A stretch of 64,000 bases of DNA from an uncultured Collinsella sp. (GTDB lineage Bacteria; Actinomycetota; Coriobacteriia; Coriobacteriales; Coriobacteriaceae), in NCBI GenBank assembly GCA_959605475.1, contig CAUHFS010000002.1, positions 1-64,000 of the forward strand. The letters are read 5' to 3'. This document shows, piece after piece, positions 17,526-25,091 of this stretch. Every line of letters begins with the position of its first letter. The stretch's first letter is position 1. A program made the translations under genes and the position numbers. The notes under the pieces were generated by a model, which saw only the letters and a list, made by a program, of their open reading frames with translations, had not been told where the DNA came from and ran no database searches.

Positions 17526-17562
17526 AACCTGCCAAAATAAACCTATCCCTTTTTGGCAGGTT
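17526..17562 (-). terminator. 12-bp inverted repeat overlapping the brxD stop (possible attenuator)
   Basis: AACCTGCCAAAA (17526-17537) is the exact reverse complement of TTTTGGCAGGTT (17551-17562). On the minus strand the stem starts inside the TAA stop of the ATPase gene and is followed by TTATC. The short U-run suggests partial termination, which would lower helicase expression relative to the first two genes. Confidence 0.5.
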
Positions 17563-18865
17563 AGATGGTGAATTCGGCGAAGTTACGGTCACCGCCTGCG
17601 GTGCCGGTGTCGCCTGTTGCTGCTGCCGGCGCCAGCGCGTCGCCGCCGACGCTTTGCAGCAGCTCGGCTACGTTGGCGTCGGGGTTCTGGCATAGGATGT
17701 CGAGCAGCTCGATAAAGTCGCGAATGACTTCACGCGGCGTCAGATGTGTGTCGGCTCCCACACGACCGAACTCGATCTTGAGGAAGTCCACCAAGTCGTT
17801 CTCGGTAAGCGTGGGCGTCCAGCCAAAGTAGCCGGCGTGAATTTGCATGAGTTTTTCGATCAGCACCAGCAGCTCCTCGTAGGTGAGTGGCTGCAGACGG
17901 ATGATGGGCGCGAGCATGTCCTTAAGGTCCTCGCGTGCAAAGCGGCCTTGAGCGAGTCGGCTGCGCAGGGCCTCGTAGGAGAACACGCCGCGGCGGCGGT
18001 CTTCGATGGAGGTTGGCGTGCCGCCCATGATCATGCCCAGGTACTGCGCCTTGCCCTGGAGTGTGTCGTTGTACATGGTCAGGATCTTCTCGTAGTTGTA
18101 CTGGCGCGTGATGGCGTTGGGAATCTTATACAGATTCACGAGCTCGTCGATGAGCACCAACATACCCTTGTAGCCGCTGCAGACCAAAAAGCGTGCAATG
18201 AGCTTAACGTAGTCGTACCAGTCGTCATCGCTGATGATGGTCGAGGAGCCCAGCTCAGCGCGTGCCTCACTCTTGGTGCGGTATTCGCCGCGAATCCATT
18301 TGGTCACGCGGCTCATAGCTTCTTCGTCGCCCTCGGATACGGCCGCGCGGTAGCGGTGGAGCATGCGGGTGAAGTCGAAGCCGTGGACCATTTCCTCGAG
18401 CGGGGCCAGTTGGGCATTGACGGCAGACTCGTCGGCGTCGGCACAGGAGGCGACCCAGCGATCGAGGATTAGGTTGAGCGCACCGCCCTCGGGGCGCGTT
18501 TTAGTCGATATGTTACGGATGAGCTCACGGTAGGTGGCAAGGCCCTGTCCCTGGCCGCCCTGCAGGCGGCGCTCAGGGGATAGGTCGGCATCGGCGACGA
18601 CGAATCCCTCGCCCATGGCGTGCGTGCGGATGGTCTGGAGCAAAAAGCTCTTGCCGGCTCCGTAGCGACCGACCAGAAAGCGGAAGCTTGCGCCACCGTC
18701 GGCAATGAGACTCAGATCGGTGAGCAGGGCGCGGATCTCGACCTCGCGCCCTACGGTGATGTAAGGAAGGCCGATGCGCGGGACCACGCCGCCCTTGAGC
18801 GAGTTGAGAATGACGGCAGCGACGCGCTTGGGCACGCGGGGTGCTGCGGATGCGGTATCACTCAT
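17561..18865 (-). CDS. brxD: BrxD-like ATP-binding protein (DUF2791)
   Basis: A 434-residue P-loop ATPase. Walker A is GRYGAGKS (66-73) and Walker B LVLIDE (236-241), followed by a sensor-like stretch around 277-285. The N-terminal GVVPRIGLPYITVGRE and the DYVKLIARFLVCSGYKG region match the BREX BrxD/DUF2791 family, an ORC/Cdc6-related AAA-like group. In type 2 BREX, BrxD accompanies an Lhr-like helicase. Here it overlaps the TerB gene by 8 bp and precedes such a helicase, but no PglX, PglZ or PglW is present. It probably provides the nucleotide-dependent switch of this cassette. Confidence 0.82.
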   Translation of the reverse strand: MSDTASAAPRVPKRVAAVILNSLKGGVVPRIGLPYITVGREVEIRALLTDLSLIADGGASFRFLVGRYGAGKSFLLQTIRTHAMGEGFVVADADLSPERRLQGGQGQGLATYRELIRNISTKTRPEGGALNLILDRWVASCADADESAVNAQLAPLEEMVHGFDFTRMLHRYRAAVSEGDEEAMSRVTKWIRGEYRTKSEARAELGSSTIISDDDWYDYVKLIARFLVCSGYKGMLVLIDELVNLYKIPNAITRQYNYEKILTMYNDTLQGKAQYLGMIMGGTPTSIEDRRRGVFSYEALRSRLAQGRFAREDLKDMLAPIIRLQPLTYEELLVLIEKLMQIHAGYFGWTPTLTENDLVDFLKIEFGRVGADTHLTPREVIRDFIELLDILCQNPDANVAELLQSVGGDALAPAAATGDTGTAGGDRNFAEFTI

Positions 18866-20618
18866 GGTCTAGGTATCCTCTCACGTCTGCTTCGTAGTCC
18901 TCAATAATCTGCGGCCCTGCCGCGCTAAATTCAATTACGGTGTCGCCCACCAGGTCAAAGAGCGCCTCGTTGATGGTATCGACGAGCATGTCCTCGCTCT
19001 GCCCCGATTGCACTACCGCCGATTCCGCCTGTACTGCGTTGTGCTCGAGCAGTGCGCTGAGATAGGCGTTTGCGGCAGGCGCGAGTTCGTTTGTGGCGTC
19101 AGCGGGCGTAGCAGCTGCGAACGCGGGCGTCGGCGCAAGAAGCGGTGCCACGACACCAAACTGTTCGGTGGATATGCTCGGCTCGTCGGTCAAGTCCTGC
19201 CGAATGGGTGCCGCGACCGCCTCGACCGTCGAGTCGGCTACGGGCTCGGCTTCCGGTTGCCCTGAGCCCGCTGCCTCGGCTTCTGCGGATGCGTCGTCCT
19301 CGCGCTCTTCGTCGATCAAAAGCGCTTCGCGCGTTTGCGCAGCGGCGCTCCGAATGTGCCCCAGCTGACTCAGATCGATATCGATCTTGACGGGCTGGTG
19401 TGCGGCGTCCCACGAAAGCCATGCCACAATCTCGTCATCGATAATCTTGGCCAGATATTTGGGGACCTTTTCTTCCTTAAGGGGATGGGCGGGGTCCAGC
19501 GCCAGGCGCAGGCGTTGGTCGCAGGCGCGCATCATTTCACCGAGCTTGCTGCTCTTTTGCCTACTACCGTGGATACGCATGCATTCCCAAAAGCCGTTTT
19601 GGCAACGGTAGATATGGATAGGATCCAGGCGGTATTCGCAGTCCTCGTGGCGCTCGGGCGCAAAGAATACGGCCGAGGCAAACATGGTGTAGGGCATGGC
19701 CGTCTCCTCCCCAAATAAACTCGCCACGATGCCGGTCTTTCGGTGCGTGTCATAGTAGCGCGCCATACGGACATACACGGCGCATGCCACGTGGCGCAGA
19801 TCGCGGTGGTGGCTGCGGTCGAGCCGCGAGTTACTTAGGTTGTACGTGGAGAGTGCGTCGATGGCAGCCATGAGTCGCTCCTCGCGCACCTCATCGGGCG
19901 GAAGGGGGAGCGTGGGCTCGGAGGTTTTGCGACGCTTAGGGGTCTGGCCGGACGGTGCCGGTGCTGGGACAAGGTCTCGTGCCGCGCGTCGCAGCTCGAT
20001 AAGGGCGTTATCGAACATGACGGTTTTAGAGTCACGAAGCAGCTTGGGGTCGAGCCCGTGGAATACGGCGTAATCCTGCAGCCACACGCGTGCAAATCGG
20101 TCGATGCCGGGCTCGAAGGCGCGATAGACATCCCAAAAAGCCTTGATCTTGTTAAAACCATCGAGCGGGTCATCTACGCCAATGCTGCAAATCAGCTCAT
20201 AGAGATACAGAAAGGCAAAGGACGTAGACGTTTCCTCGACGGTTCCGCGGCGCACTTGGGCACGCCAGGTAAAGTAGCCGCGCAACTGCCGGTCGCTCAT
20301 GGCGTTGTAGGTGGGAAAGTACGACTTAAAGGTGCCGTTGTAGGGACAGTCGTCCTCAAAGTCGGCCATCAGCAAGCCTTGGCGGTAGAAAAGCTCGGCC
20401 TCCGATAGCCAGCGGCCCGCGCCGCCCTTGGGGTCATCCTGCCAGCGCGATATCTCGCGCATTTTACGGTACTGGTCGGGGAGGAAATTCTGCATCTGTC
20501 GGCCGGTTTTGAGAATCGGCTCGTCTGCGTAGGTTTCGTTTGAGAAGCGGGCGGACTGATGGGTCCGGGCCTCGGCCATAATGCGCTCGATGAGCATCTT
20601 GATGTCCTGGTCGGCCAC
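18858..20618 (-). CDS. TerB-N/TerB-C domain protein
   Basis: The 586-residue protein begins with a TerB-N-type domain (about 60-250: FYRQGLLMADFEDDCPYNGTF, LRGYFTWRAQVRRG, LYLYELICSIGV). A TerB-C-like domain around 360-430 includes IDIDLSQLGHIRSAAAQTR. The tail is Ala/Glu-rich and probably disordered, with a conserved-looking C-terminus. TerB-N/TerB-C proteins were linked by comparative genomics (Anantharaman, Iyer and Aravind) to DNA-processing and stress systems with helicases and P-loop ATPases, exactly the partners encoded downstream. The start is GTG behind GGAGGAG. A central TerB helical domain could not be confirmed by eye. Confidence 0.8.
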   Translation of the reverse strand: MADQDIKMLIERIMAEARTHQSARFSNETYADEPILKTGRQMQNFLPDQYRKMREISRWQDDPKGGAGRWLSEAELFYRQGLLMADFEDDCPYNGTFKSYFPTYNAMSDRQLRGYFTWRAQVRRGTVEETSTSFAFLYLYELICSIGVDDPLDGFNKIKAFWDVYRAFEPGIDRFARVWLQDYAVFHGLDPKLLRDSKTVMFDNALIELRRAARDLVPAPAPSGQTPKRRKTSEPTLPLPPDEVREERLMAAIDALSTYNLSNSRLDRSHHRDLRHVACAVYVRMARYYDTHRKTGIVASLFGEETAMPYTMFASAVFFAPERHEDCEYRLDPIHIYRCQNGFWECMRIHGSRQKSSKLGEMMRACDQRLRLALDPAHPLKEEKVPKYLAKIIDDEIVAWLSWDAAHQPVKIDIDLSQLGHIRSAAAQTREALLIDEEREDDASAEAEAAGSGQPEAEPVADSTVEAVAAPIRQDLTDEPSISTEQFGVVAPLLAPTPAFAAATPADATNELAPAANAYLSALLEHNAVQAESAVVQSGQSEDMLVDTINEALFDLVGDTVIEFSAAGPQIIEDYEADVRGYLDHE

Positions 20619-20654
20619 CGCTCCTCCTCTCGAACGCAGCTACGGTGACCTCAT

Positions 20655-20663
20655 ATCATAGCA
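20655..20663 (-). promoter_or_regulatory. Extended -10 promoter candidate for the TerB cassette
   Basis: On the minus strand the sequence reads TGCTATGAT, an extended -10 element, about 37 bases before the GTG start of the TerB gene. No clear -35 is seen at the expected spacing. It lies in the 87-bp gap after the DUF554 gene and implies independent transcription of the cassette. Confidence 0.4.
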
Positions 20664-20705
20664 CAGCATCAAACAGATGTTCGAGATACCGCTGCGTTGC
20701 TAGAT

Positions 20706-21422
20706 TTAGAACAGGAGGGCGTATATGACGGCGATGACGACGGAGGGAAGCATATTGGCCGTGCGGAAGGTCTGAGGACGGATGAGGTTGACGCCGACGC
20801 AGAAGATGAGCATGGAGCCTACGAGCGAAAGGCTGTCGAGGGCTGCCGTAGTCATGATGGGGGAGAGTGCGCCGGCAAACAGCGTGATCGTCCCCTGGAA
20901 CACGGCGACGGGCAGGGCGGAGAAAATGCAGCCGCGGCCAAGCGACGCCGTCATGGTGCAGACGATGATGCAGTCCAGCGCGCCCTTGAGGGCAAGCGTG
21001 GACCAGTCGCCGAGCAGGCCGTCCTGGATCGATCCCACAATGGCCATAGCGCCGATACACACGGTGAGTGAAGTCGAGACAAAAGCGTTGGTGAACTCGT
21101 TATCGCCCTCGCTGCCGGTTTTACGCTTGAGCCATTCGCCAAGGTTCTCAATGGCGGCCTCCAAGTTGATGGCCTCGCCGATGAGCGAACCGAGCGCAAA
21201 TGAGACGATGAGCATGGTGGTACCGGTGGTCGCTAGCGCCTTTCCATCGATGATGAGCATCTTTTGCATGGTGCCGCCCAGGCCGATAAACAGGACGCAC
21301 AGCCCCGATGCTTTCATGAGCGTGTCTTGGATGCGCGGTGTAATGAAGCGACCGCCCGCTAATCCCAAAAGACCGCCCGCAACTAAAAGCACAACGTTGA
21401 TGATTGTTCCCAAGCCCGGCAT
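20706..21422 (-). CDS. DUF554 family membrane protein
   Basis: A 238-residue integral membrane protein with about six or seven hydrophobic helices and the family's opening GLGTIINVVLLVAGGLLGL and GLCVLFIGLGGT segments. DUF554 proteins (YdfK-like) are putative transporters of unknown substrate. ATG 21422 follows CAGGAGGG; the frame is open 23 codons further without a ribosome site. It is on the same strand as the TerB cassette, 87 bp upstream of it, and is probably an ordinary flanking gene. Confidence 0.85.
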   Translation of the reverse strand: MPGLGTIINVVLLVAGGLLGLAGGRFITPRIQDTLMKASGLCVLFIGLGGTMQKMLIIDGKALATTGTTMLIVSFALGSLIGEAINLEAAIENLGEWLKRKTGSEGDNEFTNAFVSTSLTVCIGAMAIVGSIQDGLLGDWSTLALKGALDCIIVCTMTASLGRGCIFSALPVAVFQGTITLFAGALSPIMTTAALDSLSLVGSMLIFCVGVNLIRPQTFRTANMLPSVVIAVIYALLF

Positions 21423-21540
21423 GAGCCCTCCTGTATTGATGCCAACGTGGCAATCGTAGCAGAACGAAATGCGAGGCACATCGCGACTCATCTAATACGT
21501 TATATAAGTGGTGTTAGGAATGATGCGCAGCATTTAAGCC

Positions 21541-22971
21541 TCAGGTGGTTGTCGGGACATAGGGATAGTATTCAAAGCGCAGTGTCATAAGCCGCTGCGG
21601 GAATTCAATAGCCGCGGCGATGATATTGGCATCGCGGGCACGATCAAACCCTTCGAGTTCGATCTGATACGAGACGTCTTGCATAATGTCCAGACGTCGC
21701 CAGGCTAGAAGTGTGTCGCCATCGAATTCCAGGGTCTTGCTTCCGTTTGCGGCAACGGCGTATAGACGCAGCTTGGCGGTGGTTGCAGGGTCGACAACTG
21801 TGACCTTTTTAATTTCGTTTCGAGTATTCTTGGCGCCCAACAAGGTGAGCAGTGTTGGGGCCACGACCTCGCCCGATGGCAAAAAGACGACTTCGATGGA
21901 TTCAGGAAATGCGATGATAGCCGACTTGCGGACGGGCTGATTGGCGGCGGCAACTTCGATGTTCGCAGCGTCGATGACCTCTGTGTGGTCGAGCGCGGCA
22001 AGCACGCAGCAGTTACCTTCATCGATCTCTTGAGGATCAGCAAGCCCCAGGCTGTCCGCGAGCTCGGGATTGTTTGGATCGGCAGCGGGCTCATTCGGTG
22101 CTTCGAAAGAAGCTGGGACGCCGTTTGTCGGCGACGGCGTGTCGCCTGCACCTGCTTCTTTGACCGCGCTCTCCTCTTGTATGGTTGTGTTGATGGGTTC
22201 GTCGTTTGGGGGGAGCGTCTTGGCGTCAAGCGCGGAGGGGAGAATTCCGATGGCTCCGGATCCGTTCCACTCCATTTCGAGAAGCGCCGGGTCGGCAAGA
22301 ATGCGTTGCCTGCTTTGCGCGTGGGCATCGATTTCAATAGGGCCTGCCTCTATCCCTCGTGTAAGACTGAGTGATCCGGCTGGCTTCTCGAAATGAGCGT
22401 TTGTGTCCTTGGCGCTGACGGCGTAGAACAGCAGGGACGCTTCTCCCGCCGCGATGGCATCGGTGCCGGCTTTGGTCAGCCGCAACGATGCCGTGAATGA
22501 GAGGGTGGGCTGCGCATCGTCTGCATTCGCGGCGGCGCAGCCCAGACATATACCGCCTCCTTTCTCGAAAAACGTACCGTCGAAGGCGACCTTCGCTCCG
22601 TTCGCCGAGTCATCGACCGAAGCGATGTCGATGCGCAGCTCTAAATTGCATGGATCGCCATCTGCATCGAGCACAACCGAGCGCCACGTGCAGACGGCGC
22701 ACCCCGCCTGGGAGCCGTTTGCCTTGTTCGAACGCTTGATATCCACGACTATCGAGCCGTCCGTATTACGACGAAGGCATCCCGAGGTTGAGATCGCGGC
22801 CTGTGCGATCGAAAAACGCTTGCACGCAATGGCGCTCGACGGATTTGGTGCGGAACTTAGGGCTGCTGGTAAGGAGTCTGCCATGACGGGAGTCGCCCAA
22901 GCGGCGACAGGCGTTCCGGTTGCGAGCGCGCCACAGAGTGCGACGACGGGCAAAAGGTTCTTCGATGCCAT
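21541..22971 (-). CDS. Exported protein of unknown function (476 aa)
   Basis: A signal peptide (KNLLPVVALCGALATG, likely cleavage after AWA near residue 26) precedes a Ser/Asp/Ala-rich extracellular protein. Two CxxC pairs (C91/C94 in SQAGCAVCTW; C142/C145 in GICLGCAA) suggest disulfides or metal binding. A proline/glutamate-rich linker lies near 250-310. The C-terminal half has beta-rich character. No membrane anchor or sorting motif is present at the C-terminus. It is the last gene of a minus-strand operon of exported proteins and probably belongs to the same surface assembly. The family is not recognised. Confidence 0.7.
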   Translation of the reverse strand: MASKNLLPVVALCGALATGTPVAAWATPVMADSLPAALSSAPNPSSAIACKRFSIAQAAISTSGCLRRNTDGSIVVDIKRSNKANGSQAGCAVCTWRSVVLDADGDPCNLELRIDIASVDDSANGAKVAFDGTFFEKGGGICLGCAAANADDAQPTLSFTASLRLTKAGTDAIAAGEASLLFYAVSAKDTNAHFEKPAGSLSLTRGIEAGPIEIDAHAQSRQRILADPALLEMEWNGSGAIGILPSALDAKTLPPNDEPINTTIQEESAVKEAGAGDTPSPTNGVPASFEAPNEPAADPNNPELADSLGLADPQEIDEGNCCVLAALDHTEVIDAANIEVAAANQPVRKSAIIAFPESIEVVFLPSGEVVAPTLLTLLGAKNTRNEIKKVTVVDPATTAKLRLYAVAANGSKTLEFDGDTLLAWRRLDIMQDVSYQIELEGFDRARDANIIAAAIEFPQRLMTLRFEYYPYVPTTT

Positions 22972-22989
22972 GGGGTCTCCTTAGCTAAT

Positions 22990-23271
22990 TTAGTGCGGCC
23001 TGTCCGTGTTTTGTTTCTGGCTACGTTTGATGTGCAGACCGAGGCCGGCGGTTCCCGCGCCTGCTGCTGTGGCGCCTGCTGCCAAGAGCCATCGTCTGTC
23101 GCCTGTCTGCGCCAACGGTTCTTCGCGGTCGCCGCGGTCGAGCTCCGAGAGGTCGACCGTCACTTGCGTGGCGGCCTGCGCCTGTTCTTGCTGGGCAAAG
23201 GCCATGGCTGGCCCAAACGCTAGGATGCTGACGGCGGCGGCCAGGGCGACGGCCTTATGCCGTGTGCGCAC
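22990..23271 (-). CDS. Small surface protein with LAQTG sorting-like signal
   Basis: From GTG 23271 the product of about 93 residues starts with a clean signal peptide (RTRHKAVALAAAVSILAFG...AFA). A short Gln/Glu-rich mature region leads to LAQTGD, a hydrophobic stretch (about 20 residues, Ala/Gly-rich) and a basic tail with KRSQK. This is the layout of a sortase substrate with LPxTG changed to LAQTG. The gene overlaps the upstream one by 17 bp. ATG 23310 is an alternative start but lengthens the signal peptide unnaturally. It might act as a wall-anchored base or cap for the neighbouring exported proteins. Confidence 0.6.
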   Translation of the reverse strand: MRTRHKAVALAAAVSILAFGPAMAFAQQEQAQAATQVTVDLSELDRGDREEPLAQTGDRRWLLAAGATAAGAGTAGLGLHIKRSQKQNTDRPH

Positions 23272-23854
23272 CGGGCTCGACCGTCCAGGTGATCGTTGCA
23301 ACCTGATCACCTTCGCCGGTTACGCGGAAGATGTCGCGCGTGACGCGGGCGACGTTTCCGCTTGTCTTGAGCTTAATTTTGTCCGTGCCGCCGGCAATGC
23401 CCTGGTAGCCCATGTCGAAGGCTGCGTTCTTGGAAAGATCGAGGCCTGTCTTCTGCATTGCGGCGCTGGCGTTCTGGAGTGCGCCGTCGGGGCCGACCTT
23501 AAAGTCGATGGAGTTCTGTGCGGTTCCGGCCTTGGCGTCGGCAGCAATGGTCCAGGTGTTCATGGCGTCGATCTTCATGTTGGTGACATGGATGCCGTAG
23601 GCCGAATGATTGTCGATGGTGGTCGCGTCTTCTGAGGGGCCCTGAAGCGTGCCGTCGGCCTTGGCGACGAAGGGAATAACCGTCGGAACTTTGAACTCAA
23701 CGTTGTCGATCTCGGTCCTGACCATTACTTTCGTGGTTCCAACGCGCCCGGCTGCCATAGCTGGCGTCGGGGCCGCGCCCATTGCGAGCGCGAGCGCGAG
23801 CCCTGCGCCCACGACGAGCGCTCTGGCTCCGTTCATGTTCCTGATGATGTCCAT
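23255..23854 (-). CDS. Exported beta-rich protein of unknown function (199 aa)
   Basis: A signal peptide (ALVVGAGLALALAMGAAPT, cleavage near AMA-A at about 34) leads a compact, threonine/valine-rich secreted domain. The domain contains VPTVIPFVAKADGTLQGPSE and a C-terminal TWTVE, reminiscent of WxL-type or pilin-like surface proteins, though no family is firmly recognised. It has no C-terminal anchor. It is translated upstream of, and overlapping, the LAQTG protein, so the two are probably made in fixed ratio and may interact. Confidence 0.68.
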   Translation of the reverse strand: MDIIRNMNGARALVVGAGLALALAMGAAPTPAMAAGRVGTTKVMVRTEIDNVEFKVPTVIPFVAKADGTLQGPSEDATTIDNHSAYGIHVTNMKIDAMNTWTIAADAKAGTAQNSIDFKVGPDGALQNASAAMQKTGLDLSKNAAFDMGYQGIAGGTDKIKLKTSGNVARVTRDIFRVTGEGDQVATITWTVEPGAHTA

Positions 23855-23943
23855 GGTTGTTCCTTTCTATTCGCCGCGGACCGTCCCCGCGATGATTGGA
23901 CGAATGCTGGTGAATTACGTGCGGTGCCGCGTCGGCCGGAAAG

Positions 23944-24453
23944 CTAGTTCTCGGCTTGCTCAACCCGTACCTTGACACGTGTCGGATTGCCGTGGCTGTC
24001 GAGGGTCTTTGCATCGAGTGCCTGGATCTCGATGTACGCCTCGCCTTCTTTGATGTCGCCGGCGGGGCACGTTTCGATTGTCTTGCCGGTCTCGACCACA
24101 CCGGATTCGTACATGGTCTCGTCGTTTTGGATGACGCGGAATCGCTGGGGAAATTTATTGTCTTGGACGTTTTGCACGTTGACGCGCAGCTTGCCGTCCT
24201 CCTGCAGCTGAGCGACCGGTGCGACCGAAATCGTCATCATGTTGTCGCGGACGATGGCGTCGAGCTCATCTTGGATTTCCTGACGCGTTTTGCCCTCGGC
24301 CGTCGTAACCGAAGCGCCCGTCTCGGGTACGGGCTGCGACTGCCAAGCGTATAGTCCTACGGCGACAAGGGCACAGACGATGGCCAAGCAGGCAACGATG
24401 AGCTTCCTGCGATGCCCCAGACCTGCAAAGTGGGGCGGCTTCTTCGCGCTCAT
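23944..24453 (-). CDS. Single-pass membrane protein, extracellular domain unknown (169 aa)
   Basis: A short basic cytoplasmic start (KKPPHF, GHRRK) is followed by one transmembrane helix (about 18-37). The extracellular region begins with TGASVTTAEGKT and continues with a helical segment and a beta-rich domain (LRVNVQNVQDN, RFRVIQNDETMYESG). It resembles an accessory factor of a surface-protein operon, but no domain is recognised. The ATG overlaps the TGA of the preceding interrupted ORF (ATGA), indicating translational coupling. An open frame upstream of 24453 is out of frame with that gene and is rejected. Confidence 0.68.
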   Translation of the reverse strand: MSAKKPPHFAGLGHRRKLIVACLAIVCALVAVGLYAWQSQPVPETGASVTTAEGKTRQEIQDELDAIVRDNMMTISVAPVAQLQEDGKLRVNVQNVQDNKFPQRFRVIQNDETMYESGVVETGKTIETCPAGDIKEGEAYIEIQALDAKTLDSHGNPTRVKVRVEQAEN

Positions 24454-24746
24454 GCGGCATCCTTGGCGGTATAGACGCGCGCAAAGGTGGACGGGTCCGC
24501 TCCAAAGAGCATGTGAAGCATCAGACGGCGCGAGTAGACGAGCTCGTCGAAGTCGGGAGGGAGCTCGATGTCGTGGATACGCGCGATGTGGTGGGCGAGC
24601 GCCGAGAACGACTCGGGGTCGCAGATCACATCGGTGGTAACGTGGTAGACCGTCGTATCGGGGAATGCCTCTTCGTCGAAAGGCAGGAGATGGGGATCGT
24701 CGTCGACTTCGATGGCGATGCCGTACTGGGGTCAGTAATATGCCAT
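24450..24746 (-). pseudogene. First ORF of exported-protein operon, interrupted by in-frame TGA at codon 5
   Basis: Behind a strong GGGAGG site the frame reads MAYY, then TGA (24734-24732), then 93 further codons without a stop (PQYGIAIEVDDDPHLLPF...) to TGA at 24452-24450. The tail overlaps the next start by 4 bp. The coding-like composition after the TGA, the ideal ribosome site and the perfect operon junction argue that the full 98-codon gene is or was real. A TGG (Trp) to TGA change is the simplest cause. No SECIS-like hairpin was recognised, so selenocysteine is unlikely. It could be a pseudogene, a sequencing error or low-level readthrough. The function is unknown. Confidence 0.55.
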
Positions 24747-25091
24747 GGGAACCTCCCTGCTTCTGGGCCAAAACTTCTATCGGTTTTGGCTGTCGACGCC
24801 GACCTTATCAGCCGCTACTTGACCAATTTCTGACCAAATGCTTGACGGATTGGCGTCTCCGCAGGTAAAAGGCGGCAAAAAATACTCCAACTTTTTTCGA
24901 GCGACAATCGCGCGGTCGGCGACGGCGGGGCCATATGTGTCAAAAGCATCGTCTGCCGAGGAAATCAAGCCGCTCGCCGAATTGCACGAACGTAAAAAAC
25001 GCCAATTATGGAGACGGTCTCGAACACGTCGACGAAACGATGCGGTAACATCTCCCTGCAAACACTGTAGTTAGCTAAAGGGGGAGTTCGC
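24747..25091. other. Divergent intergenic region with direct repeat
   Basis: This 345-bp gap separates the exported-protein operon (minus) from the lactate dehydrogenase operon (plus). No ORF is credible. It contains a direct repeat TGACCAA at 24820-24826 and 24831-24837 (11-bp period, so same helix face). A weak -35 TTGCAC is at 24982, and a near-palindrome GAGACGGTCTC lies at 25011-25021 upstream of the dehydrogenase. These may be operator sites, but no regulator can be named. Confidence 0.35.

Noticed and set aside
15000..20618. Complete BREX system
   Set aside because: Only BrxD-like and BrxHI-like genes are present; no methylase, PglZ, PglW or BrxC is encoded nearby.
24732..24734. In-frame TGA as a selenocysteine codon
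   Set aside because: No SECIS-like hairpin directly downstream and no redox motif around it; Trp to stop is simpler.
23944..24771. 275-residue version of the 169-residue membrane protein
   Set aside because: The extra N-terminal part is Arg/Pro/His-rich and runs out of frame over the interrupted upstream gene; ATG 24453 has the ATGA coupling.
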